64,000 bases of DNA. Origin: Intestinimonas butyriciproducens (GTDB lineage Bacteria > Bacillota > Clostridia > Oscillospirales > Oscillospiraceae). The notes beneath the pieces were generated by a model that was not told the DNA's origin, ran no database searches, and saw only the letters and a program-made list of their open reading frames with translations. Below are positions 1-7,307 of the stretch, in pieces; the stretch's first letter is position 1; each line of letters begins with the position of its first letter. The DNA lies in assembly GCF_004154955.1 (NCBI RefSeq), contig NZ_CP011524.1, positions 2,108,001-2,172,000 of the forward strand, written 5' to 3'. The position numbers and the translations under genes are program-made.

Positions 1-558
1 CCCATGGATCCCATGCTGGCCACCATTTACGGCGGCGTCCTCATGGGTCTCTCCCTGGGCGTGGTCTTCCTTCAGGGCGCCACCACCGGCGGTACCGACC
101 TCATCGCCCGGCTGCTGAAGCTGAAAATGGCCTGGCTGCCCATGGGCAAGCTGCTGATGGTCATTGATCTCGTAGTCATTCTGGCCGTGGCCGCCGCCTT
201 CGGCAATGTGGACAGCGCCCTGTACGGCGTGGTGGCGCTGTACATCTCCTCCATGGTGATGGATATGGTGCTCTACGGCCTGGACACCGCCAAGGTGGCC
301 TATATCATCAGCGACCGGCATAAGGAGATCGCCGACACCCTGGTGCGGGACCTGGACCGGGGCGTTACTATCCTCCACGGCGAGGGTGCCTGGTCCGGTC
401 AGGAAAAACAAGTGCTCATGTGCGCCTTCAAGCAGCGGCAGATCGTCACGATGAAGCAGCTGGTGAAGGAGCTGGACCCCGCCGCCTTCCTCATCGTATG
501 CGATGCCCATGAGGTCATGGGCGAGGGTTTTCGGGAGTACAAACAAAACGATCTGTAA
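1..558 (+). CDS. YitT family membrane protein (5' end outside window)
   Basis: The frame is open from the first base, so the N-terminus and first membrane segments lie upstream of the window. What remains is two or three hydrophobic segments, including the conserved GATTGGTDLIARLL region of the YitT/DUF161 fold, followed by a soluble C-terminal DUF2179-like domain of about 80 residues (from KVAYIISDR to the end). YitT proteins are multi-pass membrane proteins of unsettled function; the DUF2179 tail resembles small ligand-binding domains. The next gene starts 19 bases downstream behind its own ribosome site, so the two may be cotranscribed. Family call firm, role unknown. Confidence 0.85.
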   Translation, partial: PMDPMLATIYGGVLMGLSLGVVFLQGATTGGTDLIARLLKLKMAWLPMGKLLMVIDLVVILAVAAAFGNVDSALYGVVALYISSMVMDMVLYGLDTAKVAYIISDRHKEIADTLVRDLDRGVTILHGEGAWSGQEKQVLMCAFKQRQIVTMKQLVKELDPAAFLIVCDAHEVMGEGFREYKQNDL

Positions 559-576
559 AGAAGGGAGCGACCCTTG

Positions 577-1164
577 ATGGCCGACTTTGCACGGGTAAGA
601 GAACACTTAGAGGCACGGGGCTTCACCGTCTCCTGCTTCGCCACCGCGGCGGAGGCCTGCGACTACCTCGACCGTACGCTGGACGGAAAGAGCATTGGGA
701 TCGGTGGCTCTGTGACCATCCGGGATATGGGCCTTGCCGAGCGGCTGGGGACGCATAACCGGATCGTCTGGCATTGGGCCGGCGGGACTGCTCAGGAGGC
801 GTCTGAGACCCAGATCTACCTCTCCTCTGTCAACGGTCTGGCCGAGACCGGCGAGATCATCAATATCGACGGCACCGGCAACCGGGTGGCCTCCGGCCTC
901 TACGGCCACGAAAAGGTCTATTTCATCGTGGGGCGGAACAAGCTGGCCCCCGATTACGACGCGGCCCTCTGGCGGGCCCGGAATATTGCCGGGCCCAAAA
1001 ATGCCCAACGCCTCCAGAAAAAAACGCCCTGCGCTGTCAAGGGCGACAAGTGCTATGACTGCAAGAGCCCGGAGCGCATTTGCAGCGCGCTGGTAGTCTA
1101 CTGGCGCAAGCCCTCCTCGATGGACTTCGAGGTGGTGCTGGTGGATGAGGACCTGGGTTTCTGA
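577..1164 (+). CDS. LUD-domain (LutC/YkgG-like) protein
   Basis: A 195-residue protein of the LUD (DUF162) family, with the SIGIGGS motif near residues 36-45 and the family's C-terminal block with clustered cysteines (KGDKCYDCKSPERIC). LutC, a family member, takes part in lactate oxidation with LutA and LutB. Stand-alone LUD proteins like this one are common in Clostridia and have no proven reaction, and no lutA or lutB lies nearby. ATG 577 is preferred because AAGGGAG at 561-567 sits 9 bases before it; a TTG three bases earlier is the alternative. Confidence 0.85.
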   Translation: MADFARVREHLEARGFTVSCFATAAEACDYLDRTLDGKSIGIGGSVTIRDMGLAERLGTHNRIVWHWAGGTAQEASETQIYLSSVNGLAETGEIINIDGTGNRVASGLYGHEKVYFIVGRNKLAPDYDAALWRARNIAGPKNAQRLQKKTPCAVKGDKCYDCKSPERICSALVVYWRKPSSMDFEVVLVDEDLGF

Positions 1165-1196
1165 CTCCCTTGACGCATCAAAAAGGAGGTGTGCCC

Positions 1197-2330
1197 GTGA
1201 AAAAGCGGCTTCTCGCGCTGTGCCTGTGTCTGTCTCTGTCCCTCACGGGCTGCGCCGCCATGCTGGAGCGGGATTATCTGTCGGTCACGCCCCACGCCAG
1301 GCTGCCGGCGGCTGCCGATGACTCCACCACCGTGTGGGTGGAGACCTACCCGGAACTGGTGGACGCCATTTTTAGCCTGGTGTCCGAGCACCGGGAATCC
1401 GGCGTGATCCGACTGCGTAACTGGAAGGGAAATGTGCGGCAAAATCTCTCGGACGCCTGTGATGAGGTGAGCCACGATGATCCTCTGGGCGCCTATGCAG
1501 TGGACCGGATCAAGCCTGAGTTCGTCCGCATCGCCACCTACTACGAGGCTACGGTCAGTATCGATTACCGCCGCACCGCCGAGCAGGTGGCCTCCGTCAA
1601 CACCGTCGCAGGCAGCGGCGCCATCCGCGGAGAACTTCGGGACGCCCTCACCTCCTTCGTGCCGGAGACCGCCTTCCGCGTCAACTATTTCGACCAGGCC
1701 CAGGGGGACGACTACATTCCCCGGCTCATCCGTCAGGCCTACTACGACAGTCCCGCCGCCGCCCTGGGTCTGCCGGAGGCCGTGGTGAACCTCTATCCCG
1801 AGAGCGGTCAGCAGCGGGTGGTGGAGGTGCTCTTCACCTATCCAGAGGAGCCGGAGCTCCTGCGGGAAAAGAGTCAGGCCCTCACCTCCGCCGCACAGGT
1901 CCTGGTGGACCCCTACCGCACCGGCCTGCGGAATTCCGCCCTCATTCCCGTCCTGTACCGCGCCCTGCGGGAGCATACCGGGCTGGGAGAAGCGCAGGAC
2001 GCGCCGCTCCCGGCGCCTTCCGTATCGGGTTCCACCGCTTATGCCGCCCTGGTAGAGGGCCAGGCGGACAGCGAGGGGCTGGCATTGGCCTATAAGCTGC
2101 TCTGCGACCTAGCCGGTGTGGAGTGTACTGTGGTGGATGGGACGCTGGAAGGGACCCCCAGGTTCTGGACCATCGTTACGGTGGAGCAGAATGTCCACCG
2201 CCACGTGGACCCCTCCCGTGCCGAAGGGCTCCTCCTCACCGACACCCAGATGTCCGAGTCCGGCTTTGTGTGGGACACCCAGGAATACCCCTCCTGCGGG
2301 GAATCCCTCTCAGAGACCTCGACCACATAA
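1197..2330 (+). CDS. Lipoprotein with a degenerate transglutaminase-like domain
   Basis: GTG 1197 follows AAGGAGG (1183-1189) at ideal spacing and opens a lysine-rich signal peptide with lipobox LTGC, so the mature 377-codon product should be a membrane-anchored lipoprotein. The last third carries a transglutaminase-like pattern: GQADSEGLALAYKLLCDLAG, then GVECTVVDG, then HVDPS. In active members the first block reads xCEGxA; here a serine replaces the catalytic cysteine, and the HxW before the VDP motif is also altered. It is therefore probably a non-catalytic binding protein. The first 250 residues match nothing I recognise. Confidence 0.7.
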   Translation: MKKRLLALCLCLSLSLTGCAAMLERDYLSVTPHARLPAAADDSTTVWVETYPELVDAIFSLVSEHRESGVIRLRNWKGNVRQNLSDACDEVSHDDPLGAYAVDRIKPEFVRIATYYEATVSIDYRRTAEQVASVNTVAGSGAIRGELRDALTSFVPETAFRVNYFDQAQGDDYIPRLIRQAYYDSPAAALGLPEAVVNLYPESGQQRVVEVLFTYPEEPELLREKSQALTSAAQVLVDPYRTGLRNSALIPVLYRALREHTGLGEAQDAPLPAPSVSGSTAYAALVEGQADSEGLALAYKLLCDLAGVECTVVDGTLEGTPRFWTIVTVEQNVHRHVDPSRAEGLLLTDTQMSESGFVWDTQEYPSCGESLSETSTT

Positions 2331-2390
2331 TTTTTCCGCACCATATCCGCCGGTTCTCCCATCCGTCCCGGGGTTTCGGGCGGCGTCCAC

Positions 2391-2419
2391 TTGCAGTTCT
2401 CCGCTGTTTCAGGTATAAT
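2391..2419 (+). promoter_or_regulatory. Sigma-A promoter of the C26 amidase-xpt unit
   Basis: TTGCAG (2391-2396), 17-base spacer, TATAAT (2414-2419), followed 38 bases later by the start of the C26 gene. Good match by eye. Confidence 0.75.
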
Positions 2420-2457
2420 GGGAGTCTGGATATCCCTTTTCTTGGGAGGAAGCATCT

Positions 2458-3159
2458 ATGGAACGCCCTTGCATTCTGCTCTCAGCCTCCCGCTCAGGCT
2501 GGCAAAACTATGAAAACGCCGTTCTCCGGGCCGGGGGCAGCGTGGCGGGCGGCTATTGTCCCCAGCCTGACGCCGGGTATGACGGCCTGCTGCTCTGCGG
2601 CGGCGAGGATATTGATCCCGACCGCTATGGCCAGAAAAACTGCGGCTCACTCGGTATCGATCCCGACCGGGATGCCGCCGAGTTCGTTCTCGCGGAGGCC
2701 TATGCCGCGGCTGGAAAGCCTATCTTCGGCATCTGCCGGGGACACCAGGTATTGAATGTGGTCTTGGGCGGTTCCCTGCTCCAGGACCTCGGACCGGAGT
2801 GGAACCTGTTCCACCGCCGGACGCCCGGCACAGATGTGGACAGAATCCACCCGCTGCGGACAGAGGAAAACTCCCTGCTCCGCCGCCTTTACGGGCCCGT
2901 CTTTTCCTCCAACAGCTCCCACCACCAGGCCGTGGACCGGCTTGGAGACGGTCTGCGCCTCACGGCCTGGTCGGAAGTCGGGATTGCAGAATCGCTCGAA
3001 CACGAAACCCTCCCTCTTTTTTCCGTGCAGTTCCACCCCGAGCGAATGAGCTACGCCATGCGCAGGCCAGACGCCGCGGACGGCGCCCTTCTTTTTGAGT
3101 GGTTTATCCGCCTCTGCGCCGACCCGATCCCATCGACCCCTCATCTTGCTATGAAATAA
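2458..3159 (+). CDS. Gamma-glutamyl-gamma-aminobutyrate hydrolase family (peptidase C26)
   Basis: A 233-residue class-I glutamine amidotransferase-like hydrolase. The nucleophile cysteine is in GICRGHQ (about residue 95) and the catalytic His-Glu in QFHPE (about residue 195); the LLCGGEDIDPDRY block near the start is typical of PuuD-like enzymes that cleave gamma-glutamyl amides. No putrescine pathway genes are adjacent, so the real substrate is open. AGGAAG precedes the ATG, and xpt follows after 20 bases, presumably in the same transcript. Confidence 0.85.
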   Translation: MERPCILLSASRSGWQNYENAVLRAGGSVAGGYCPQPDAGYDGLLLCGGEDIDPDRYGQKNCGSLGIDPDRDAAEFVLAEAYAAAGKPIFGICRGHQVLNVVLGGSLLQDLGPEWNLFHRRTPGTDVDRIHPLRTEENSLLRRLYGPVFSSNSSHHQAVDRLGDGLRLTAWSEVGIAESLEHETLPLFSVQFHPERMSYAMRRPDAADGALLFEWFIRLCADPIPSTPHLAMK

Positions 3160-3179
3160 CGGAGGAAATCTGACACACT

Positions 3180-3758
3180 ATGGATGAGCTGAAAAAACGC
3201 ATTTTAAAAGACGCAGAGCTGGGAGACGGGGACATCATCCGGGTGGATATGTTTCTCAACCACTGCATGGACGTGGCGCTTCTGGAGCGGGTGGGCAGGG
3301 CTCTGGCCAAACGCTTCAGAGGGGAAAAGATCACCAAGGTCCTCACAGTGGAATCCTCCGGGATTGCCGTCGCCTGCTTTACGGCCCTGGCCCTGGGCGT
3401 TCCGGCGGTATATGCCAAGAAGTTCCAGACCGGCTACATCGACCCCTCGGTCTACACCGCGGAGGTCCACTCCTTCTCTATGGAGAAGTCCTATACCATC
3501 CGGGTCTCCCGGCGGTATCTGGATGAGGATGACCGGGTCCTGCTGGTGGACGACATTTTGGCCAGCGGGCAGGCTATCCTGGGCCTCCTGGAAATCGCCT
3601 CCAAGGCGGGGGCCGAAATCGCCGGGATCGGCGTCGCCATTGAAAAGGCCACCAAGGATGGAGGAGACGTTCTGCGCCGTATGGGCATGCGGGTGGAATC
3701 CCTGGTCACGGTGGACCACATCGAGGACGGGCGGATTATTCTGGCGGAAGACGACTAG
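3180..3758 (+). CDS. xpt: Xanthine phosphoribosyltransferase
   Basis: 192 residues, full length for Xpt. It converts xanthine and PRPP to XMP in purine salvage. The PRPP-binding loop is VLLVDDILASGQA (about residues 120-132) and the N-terminal FLNHCMD block matches the family closely. Unlike many Firmicutes xpt genes it has no purine riboswitch in front: only 20 bases separate it from the C26 hydrolase gene, and no pbuX follows. GGAGG lies 14 bases before the ATG. Confidence 0.93.
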   Translation: MDELKKRILKDAELGDGDIIRVDMFLNHCMDVALLERVGRALAKRFRGEKITKVLTVESSGIAVACFTALALGVPAVYAKKFQTGYIDPSVYTAEVHSFSMEKSYTIRVSRRYLDEDDRVLLVDDILASGQAILGLLEIASKAGAEIAGIGVAIEKATKDGGDVLRRMGMRVESLVTVDHIEDGRIILAEDD

Positions 3759-3824
3759 GACTTGTCCCAAAATAGTTGCCCCTCCCAAACACCGGGCACA
3801 GGGCTGCCATACAGACAAATTCTG

Positions 3825-3862
3825 AAAAGCGGTGCAGTTTACAAAAACTGCACCGCTTTTTT
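3825..3862. terminator. Bidirectional terminator between xpt and the DUF4173 gene
   Basis: A 16-base stem, AAAAGCGGTGCAGTTT paired with its complement at 3844-3860, with a 3-base loop and A/T tracts on both sides. It serves the two converging genes and touches the stop codon of the minus-strand gene. Confidence 0.9.
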
Positions 3863-5385
3863 CAACCGCTCCGGGCCGCCCTCCATGACGCCAGATTCCA
3901 TGTGCGCCAGCTCCCCGCCATCCGGGCCGCATGTACCCTTCTCTCTTCCAGCAGCCGCCCCACGGTATTCCCTTCCTCGTACTCGTATACGGACATATCC
4001 GCCGGCAGCCGTGCCAGTGAGGGCAGCGCCTCGTCGGAGAGTCCGGCCAGGTATGCCACATCCAGGGCAGAGATATTGCCTGTCAGGTAGGCCTCCACAT
4101 TGTACTCTGCTACCACCGCGTCCACGCGGAGGAGGTTGAGCAGTAGCCATCCGCTTATGCCTGCCGCCAGCAGCACCCGGAAGAATCCGAAGTCCCGGCG
4201 CCAGATCTTGAGGAGCGCCGCCCCGAAAAATACCGCCAGCAGGGCCATTCCCCAGTAAGTGAGCAGGCGCTTGACGGACAGCCCGTAGGTACTCACATAG
4301 AGCGTCATGCGCCAGGCCGCGGAGACCAGCATGAGGCAGGAGAGGGCGACCATCCCCGTAGAGAGGGCCCGGACCACCAGCCACAGCTTTCCCTCTCTGC
4401 GGCAGAAGTGGACCGCCGCCACCACCACCGCCAGGTTGATACAGGACACCCATACAAGCTGGAAAAACCCGCTGCGGGCATACTCCGCATAGCTGATTCC
4501 TGCCGCCTCCAGATAGGCGCTCCCCCCAAAGAGGGCAGCGGACTGCACCGCGGCAAACAGGACATAGAGGAGGTCCAGGGGAAGCAGCACCGTCACCGGC
4601 AGGGCCGGGTCGACCACAAAGGTTCCCTCCTGCCCCGCCCCGGTCGCCCGTGCCTCCCCCCTGCGGAGGAAGTAGAGCAGACTGAAGAGAAAGGGAGCCA
4701 GAAACAGTCCCAGCACCAGCCTGCCCAGCAGGCTCCCAAAATGCTCATAGAGGAATCGGAGCGTCTCCGCCGTCAGCCGGTCGAACAGCGCGTCCGCAGA
4801 GGCCAGAAGGGGCGCCACCAGCATCAGCAGCGGGATCACACAGCACAGTCCAAGCAGGATGCAGAGCCGCCGGCGGCCCCGCTCCCGTTTCCTGGACAAG
4901 AGCAGTTGGAAAGGAGCGCCGAGCTGTCCGAACAGGCCGTCCAGGAGCAGGAAGCCCCGCTCGGCCAGCATAAGCGGAGAGCTCCACGCCCGCCGTGCCG
5001 GACCGAAGAGCTGAAACATTTGCAGGACCAGCAGGGCCAGCAGAGCGGGGGCGTTCAGCAGCCAGAGCCAGCTCACGCACAGCGAAAAGCACAGTCCCAG
5101 CAGCACCACCGCCACGGTCAGGCCCAGGCCCGCCCCCCGCTTTGCCTTCTCCGGAAGCCCGGTCCCCTCCCTGGCATACCACAGCAGTGTTCCTTCCCAG
5201 AGCAGTACCAGCAGCGTGACCCCCAGCGCCGGTACCCCGTACCACATCGCCAGGCACAGGTCCGCCGTCAGAAAGCCCAGCCCCAGCGCCAGCACCAGCA
5301 GCACCCGTTCCCTGCCGTCCGTTTGGTAGTGCCTCCTGCTCCCCGCCGGGTGGGAGGGCATTGGCAGCGCATTGGATTCCGTCAT
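3862..5385 (-). CDS. DUF4153/DUF4173 multi-pass membrane protein
   Basis: 507 residues with roughly a dozen hydrophobic segments. The C-terminal block AEYNVEAYLTGNISALDVAYL and the following LSDEALPSLARL are the hallmark of DUF4173 proteins, which are often found beside small XRE regulators and DUF2975 proteins in Firmicutes, as here. Function is unknown. The ATG follows AAGGGTG at short spacing. The gene is transcribed alone, with a promoter presumably in the AT-rich 5390-5440 stretch, and ends in the shared terminator. Confidence 0.8.
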   Translation of the reverse strand: MTESNALPMPSHPAGSRRHYQTDGRERVLLVLALGLGFLTADLCLAMWYGVPALGVTLLVLLWEGTLLWYAREGTGLPEKAKRGAGLGLTVAVVLLGLCFSLCVSWLWLLNAPALLALLVLQMFQLFGPARRAWSSPLMLAERGFLLLDGLFGQLGAPFQLLLSRKRERGRRRLCILLGLCCVIPLLMLVAPLLASADALFDRLTAETLRFLYEHFGSLLGRLVLGLFLAPFLFSLLYFLRRGEARATGAGQEGTFVVDPALPVTVLLPLDLLYVLFAAVQSAALFGGSAYLEAAGISYAEYARSGFFQLVWVSCINLAVVVAAVHFCRREGKLWLVVRALSTGMVALSCLMLVSAAWRMTLYVSTYGLSVKRLLTYWGMALLAVFFGAALLKIWRRDFGFFRVLLAAGISGWLLLNLLRVDAVVAEYNVEAYLTGNISALDVAYLAGLSDEALPSLARLPADMSVYEYEEGNTVGRLLEERRVHAARMAGSWRTWNLASWRAARSG

Positions 5386-5485
5386 CTATATCACCCTTTA
5401 TTTTTCATATTTTTAATTTTATGGTATTTCATATCGTGACAAATACCGGAGGCGCACGGCGGCCGCGCCTCCGGCTGGCGTTCCC

Positions 5486-5704
5486 CTATTTCGTCGTCTC
5501 CTCCGGCACATATTCCAGAATGTCTCCCGGCTGGCAGTCCAGCGCCCTGCAAATGGCCTCCAGTGTGGTAAAGCGGACCGCTTTGGCGTGGTTATTCTTC
5601 AGAATGGACAGATTGGCTAGGGTGATGTCCACCCGTTGGGCCAGCTCGTTCAGGCTCATTTTTCGCTTTGCCATCACCACATCCAGGTTGACTACAATCG
5701 GCAT
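5486..5704 (-). CDS. Small XRE-type transcriptional regulator (YozG-like)
   Basis: A 72-residue, single-domain helix-turn-helix protein (Cro/CI fold, residues 12-65: SLNELAQRVDITLANLSILKN as recognition region). ATG 5702-5704 is chosen because GGGGG precedes it; an upstream extension would run into the DUF2975 gene. It lies 11 bases after the DUF2975 stop. DUF2975-XRE pairs of this kind are widespread and are assumed to form a membrane sensor or antagonist with a regulator, but the target is not known. Confidence 0.88.
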   Translation of the reverse strand: MPIVVNLDVVMAKRKMSLNELAQRVDITLANLSILKNNHAKAVRFTTLEAICRALDCQPGDILEYVPEETTK

Positions 5705-5715
5705 GGTCTCGCCCC

Positions 5716-6264
5716 CTAAATCGTCAGGTCGTTTTCCGCTTTCAGCTCCGCCGCCTGGCGGAAGAGCGCGGACATGACCAGGCACAGCAGCCCTCCCATC
5801 AGAAAAACCGGGCAGAAGAGGGCGTTATAGGTGAACAGCGGCCTGAGAGAGGCGTAATAGCCGAAGCCCCACACCGTCCGGACCAGCGCCGCCGCCGCGA
5901 TCAGAAAGCAGCACACCGCCGCCCTGCGCAGATTGCGGGCGTTGGGCATGGCGAAAGGATCGCCCGCCAGAATGGTGTTGAGGACCCTTCGTCCCTGCCA
6001 GAGGATCACGGCGGTGCATCCTCCGCAAAACACCAGAAATACGGACAGCACATATCCATATTCGTTCATCTCCCCCGCCCGCGCCAAAAGCAGGAGGCCG
6101 CCCAGTCCCGGGTCAGAAGAGAACAGGCCCAAAAGTCCCAGTCCCTCCCTCCCGATCATGACAAGAACAGGCACCACGGGAAGCGCCGCAAGATTGCAGA
6201 TAAAGGTAATGGTCACCAGGACCTTCAGCACGCCGGCCAGTCTCTGTACCCCTGTTTTTTCCAT
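5716..6264 (-). CDS. DUF2975 membrane protein
   Basis: 182 residues with four predicted membrane helices and the family's typical short cytoplasmic tail. First gene of a two-gene unit with the XRE regulator and transcribed from a strong promoter at 6289-6317. Its function is unknown; the constant pairing with a YozG-type regulator suggests it controls, or is controlled by, that protein. ATG preceded by GGGGGAAA. Confidence 0.85.
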   Translation of the reverse strand: MEKTGVQRLAGVLKVLVTITFICNLAALPVVPVLVMIGREGLGLLGLFSSDPGLGGLLLLARAGEMNEYGYVLSVFLVFCGGCTAVILWQGRRVLNTILAGDPFAMPNARNLRRAAVCCFLIAAAALVRTVWGFGYYASLRPLFTYNALFCPVFLMGGLLCLVMSALFRQAAELKAENDLTI

Positions 6265-6288
6265 GGGACTTTCCCCCTTCTTGCGGCC

Positions 6289-6317
6289 ATCATACCATTC
6301 ATATCTCTGTATGTCAA
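6289..6317 (-). promoter_or_regulatory. Sigma-A promoter of the DUF2975-XRE unit
   Basis: On the minus strand TTGACA (6312-6317), 17 bases, TATGAT (6289-6294). Near-consensus, 25 bases before the start codon. Confidence 0.85.
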
Positions 6318-6348
6318 TATATTTTTACTGTTTTTCAATAAAAATATT

Positions 6349-6383
6349 AAAAAAGAGCCGGACGACCCGCAGGTCGTCCGGCT
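6349..6383 (-). terminator. Terminator of the chimeric sirtuin gene
   Basis: Stem AGCCGGACGACC (6356-6367) with its exact complement at 6372-6383 and a 4-base loop, followed on the minus strand by CTTTTTT. Host-derived, because it lies on the host side of the element junction. Confidence 0.9.
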
Positions 6384-6389
6384 GTCCGG

Positions 6390-7193
6390 TCAGTTCACTT
6401 GGATCTGCCCAAGCACCTCGCCGATGGGGCCGGAGATGACCAGATCGGCCCGCATGTCCATAGCGGTGGGGCTCTTATTGATGAGGACCAGCTTATCACC
6501 CTGGTAGTAGTTCACCAGTCCGGCCGCCGGATATACCACCAGAGAGGTGCCTCCGATGATCAACACCTCCGCCCGCCGAATATAGTCTACCGCCCGGTAC
6601 ATAAGATCGCTGTCCAGCGCCTCCTCATAGAGGACCACATCCGGCTTGAGCATCCCGCCGCAGGCGTCGCACACGGGAACGCCTTCCGCCTTCTTGACAT
6701 AGCGGGCGTCAAATTCCCTGCCGCACCTAGTGCAGTAGTTACGGTGGACGGAGCCGTGGAGTTCCAGTACCTCCCGGCTGCCCGCAGCCTGGTGGAGCCC
6801 GTCTATGTTCTGTGTGATCACCGCACGCAACCTGCCCGCGCGCTCCAGCTCCGCCAGTTTTCGATGGGCGGCATTGGGCGCCGCGTCCAGATAGAGCATC
6901 CTGTCCTTATAAAAGCGATAAAACTCCTCCGGGTCCCGTTCAAAAAAGCTATGGCTGATGATCGTCTCCGGCGGATAGCGATAGCTCTGGTTGTAAAGCC
7001 CGTCCACGCTCCTGAAATCCGGGATCCCGCTCTCGGTGGATACGTTGCCATTAGTCCTGACATTCTGGTTGAAGATACCGTCTGGACTCCTGAAGTCCGG
7101 CACGCCGGATTCCGTACTACAGCCAGCGCCAGTGAACGCGACTATGTTGTTGCTATTGTGAATCATTTTTTGAAGGATCTCAATATTGTCCAT
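6390..7193 (-). CDS. Chimeric Sir2-family NAD-dependent deacylase (element 5' end, host 3' end)
   Basis: 267 residues of a class-III protein deacylase. NAD motifs GAGCSTESG (22-30) and PDFRS, the catalytic His region ITQNIDGLHQ...LELHGSVH and a four-cysteine zinc site (CTRC...CDAC) are present. Residues 1-50 come from integrated element 1 and residues 51 onward from the host gene; the join is the 8-bp core at 7036-7043. As a result STESGxPDFRSxDGxxNQ occurs twice (from residues 26 and 52), a 26-residue insertion in the cofactor loop compared with an ordinary sirtuin. The first 50 codons are visibly richer in A/T than the rest. ATG 7193 has AGGAGG 7 bases upstream. Whether the enzyme is active is open. 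Confidence 0.92.
   Translation of the reverse strand: MDNIEILQKMIHNSNNIVAFTGAGCSTESGVPDFRSPDGIFNQNVRTNGNVSTESGIPDFRSVDGLYNQSYRYPPETIISHSFFERDPEEFYRFYKDRMLYLDAAPNAAHRKLAELERAGRLRAVITQNIDGLHQAAGSREVLELHGSVHRNYCTRCGREFDARYVKKAEGVPVCDACGGMLKPDVVLYEEALDSDLMYRAVDYIRRAEVLIIGGTSLVVYPAAGLVNYYQGDKLVLINKSPTAMDMRADLVISGPIGEVLGQIQVN
7036..7043. repeat. attL core of element 1
   Basis: GTGGATAC (GTATCCAC on the coding strand), identical to 11452-11459. To the left lies host sirtuin sequence; to the right lies the element arm with TTAGTCCTGAC at 7051-7061. The core encodes Val-Ser and the first two bases of Thr in both sirtuin pieces, in the same frame. Confidence 0.85.
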
Positions 7194-7212
7194 ATAATCG
7201 CCTCCTGTGCCA

Positions 7213-7256
7213 ATCGTACAGCACATGGAAGAAATATTCAACTGAAATATTCAGTT
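7213..7256 (-). promoter_or_regulatory. Element-borne promoter of the chimeric sirtuin, with operator-like palindrome
   Basis: Minus strand: TTGAAT (7236-7241), 17 bases, TACGAT (7213-7218). A perfect 7-base palindrome AACTGAA-ATA-TTCAGTT at 7240-7256 overlaps the -35 box, as a repressor site would. The element thus supplies the expression signals that the host gene lost on insertion. Confidence 0.6.
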
Positions 7257-7275
7257 CGCTGAATAGGCAAGATAA

Positions 7276-7300
7276 GGGCCGCCCCGATGTGGAGCGGCCC
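7276..7300. terminator. Terminator-like hairpin after the polyvalent protein gene
   Basis: GGGCCGC (7276-7282) pairs with GCGGCCC (7294-7300). The T-tract is weak on the minus strand (TTATCTT), so efficiency is uncertain. It separates the phage gene from the sirtuin promoter. Confidence 0.55.
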
Positions 7301-7307
7301 TCTTACT

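Noticed and set aside
3160-3179. Purine riboswitch before xpt
   Set aside because: Only 20 bases separate xpt from the gene before; there is no room for the aptamer, and none is seen before the C26 gene.
4408-5439. Long plus-strand frame opposite the DUF4173 gene
   Set aside because: Gln/Pro/Arg-rich composition typical of antisense frames in GC-rich DNA; the minus strand carries a credible membrane protein with a ribosome site.
7035-7125. The doubled STESG-PDFRS motif as a simple tandem duplication
   Set aside because: The two copies differ at most third codon positions and in several residues, and the boundary coincides exactly with the attL core, so joining of two different sirtuin pieces explains it better.
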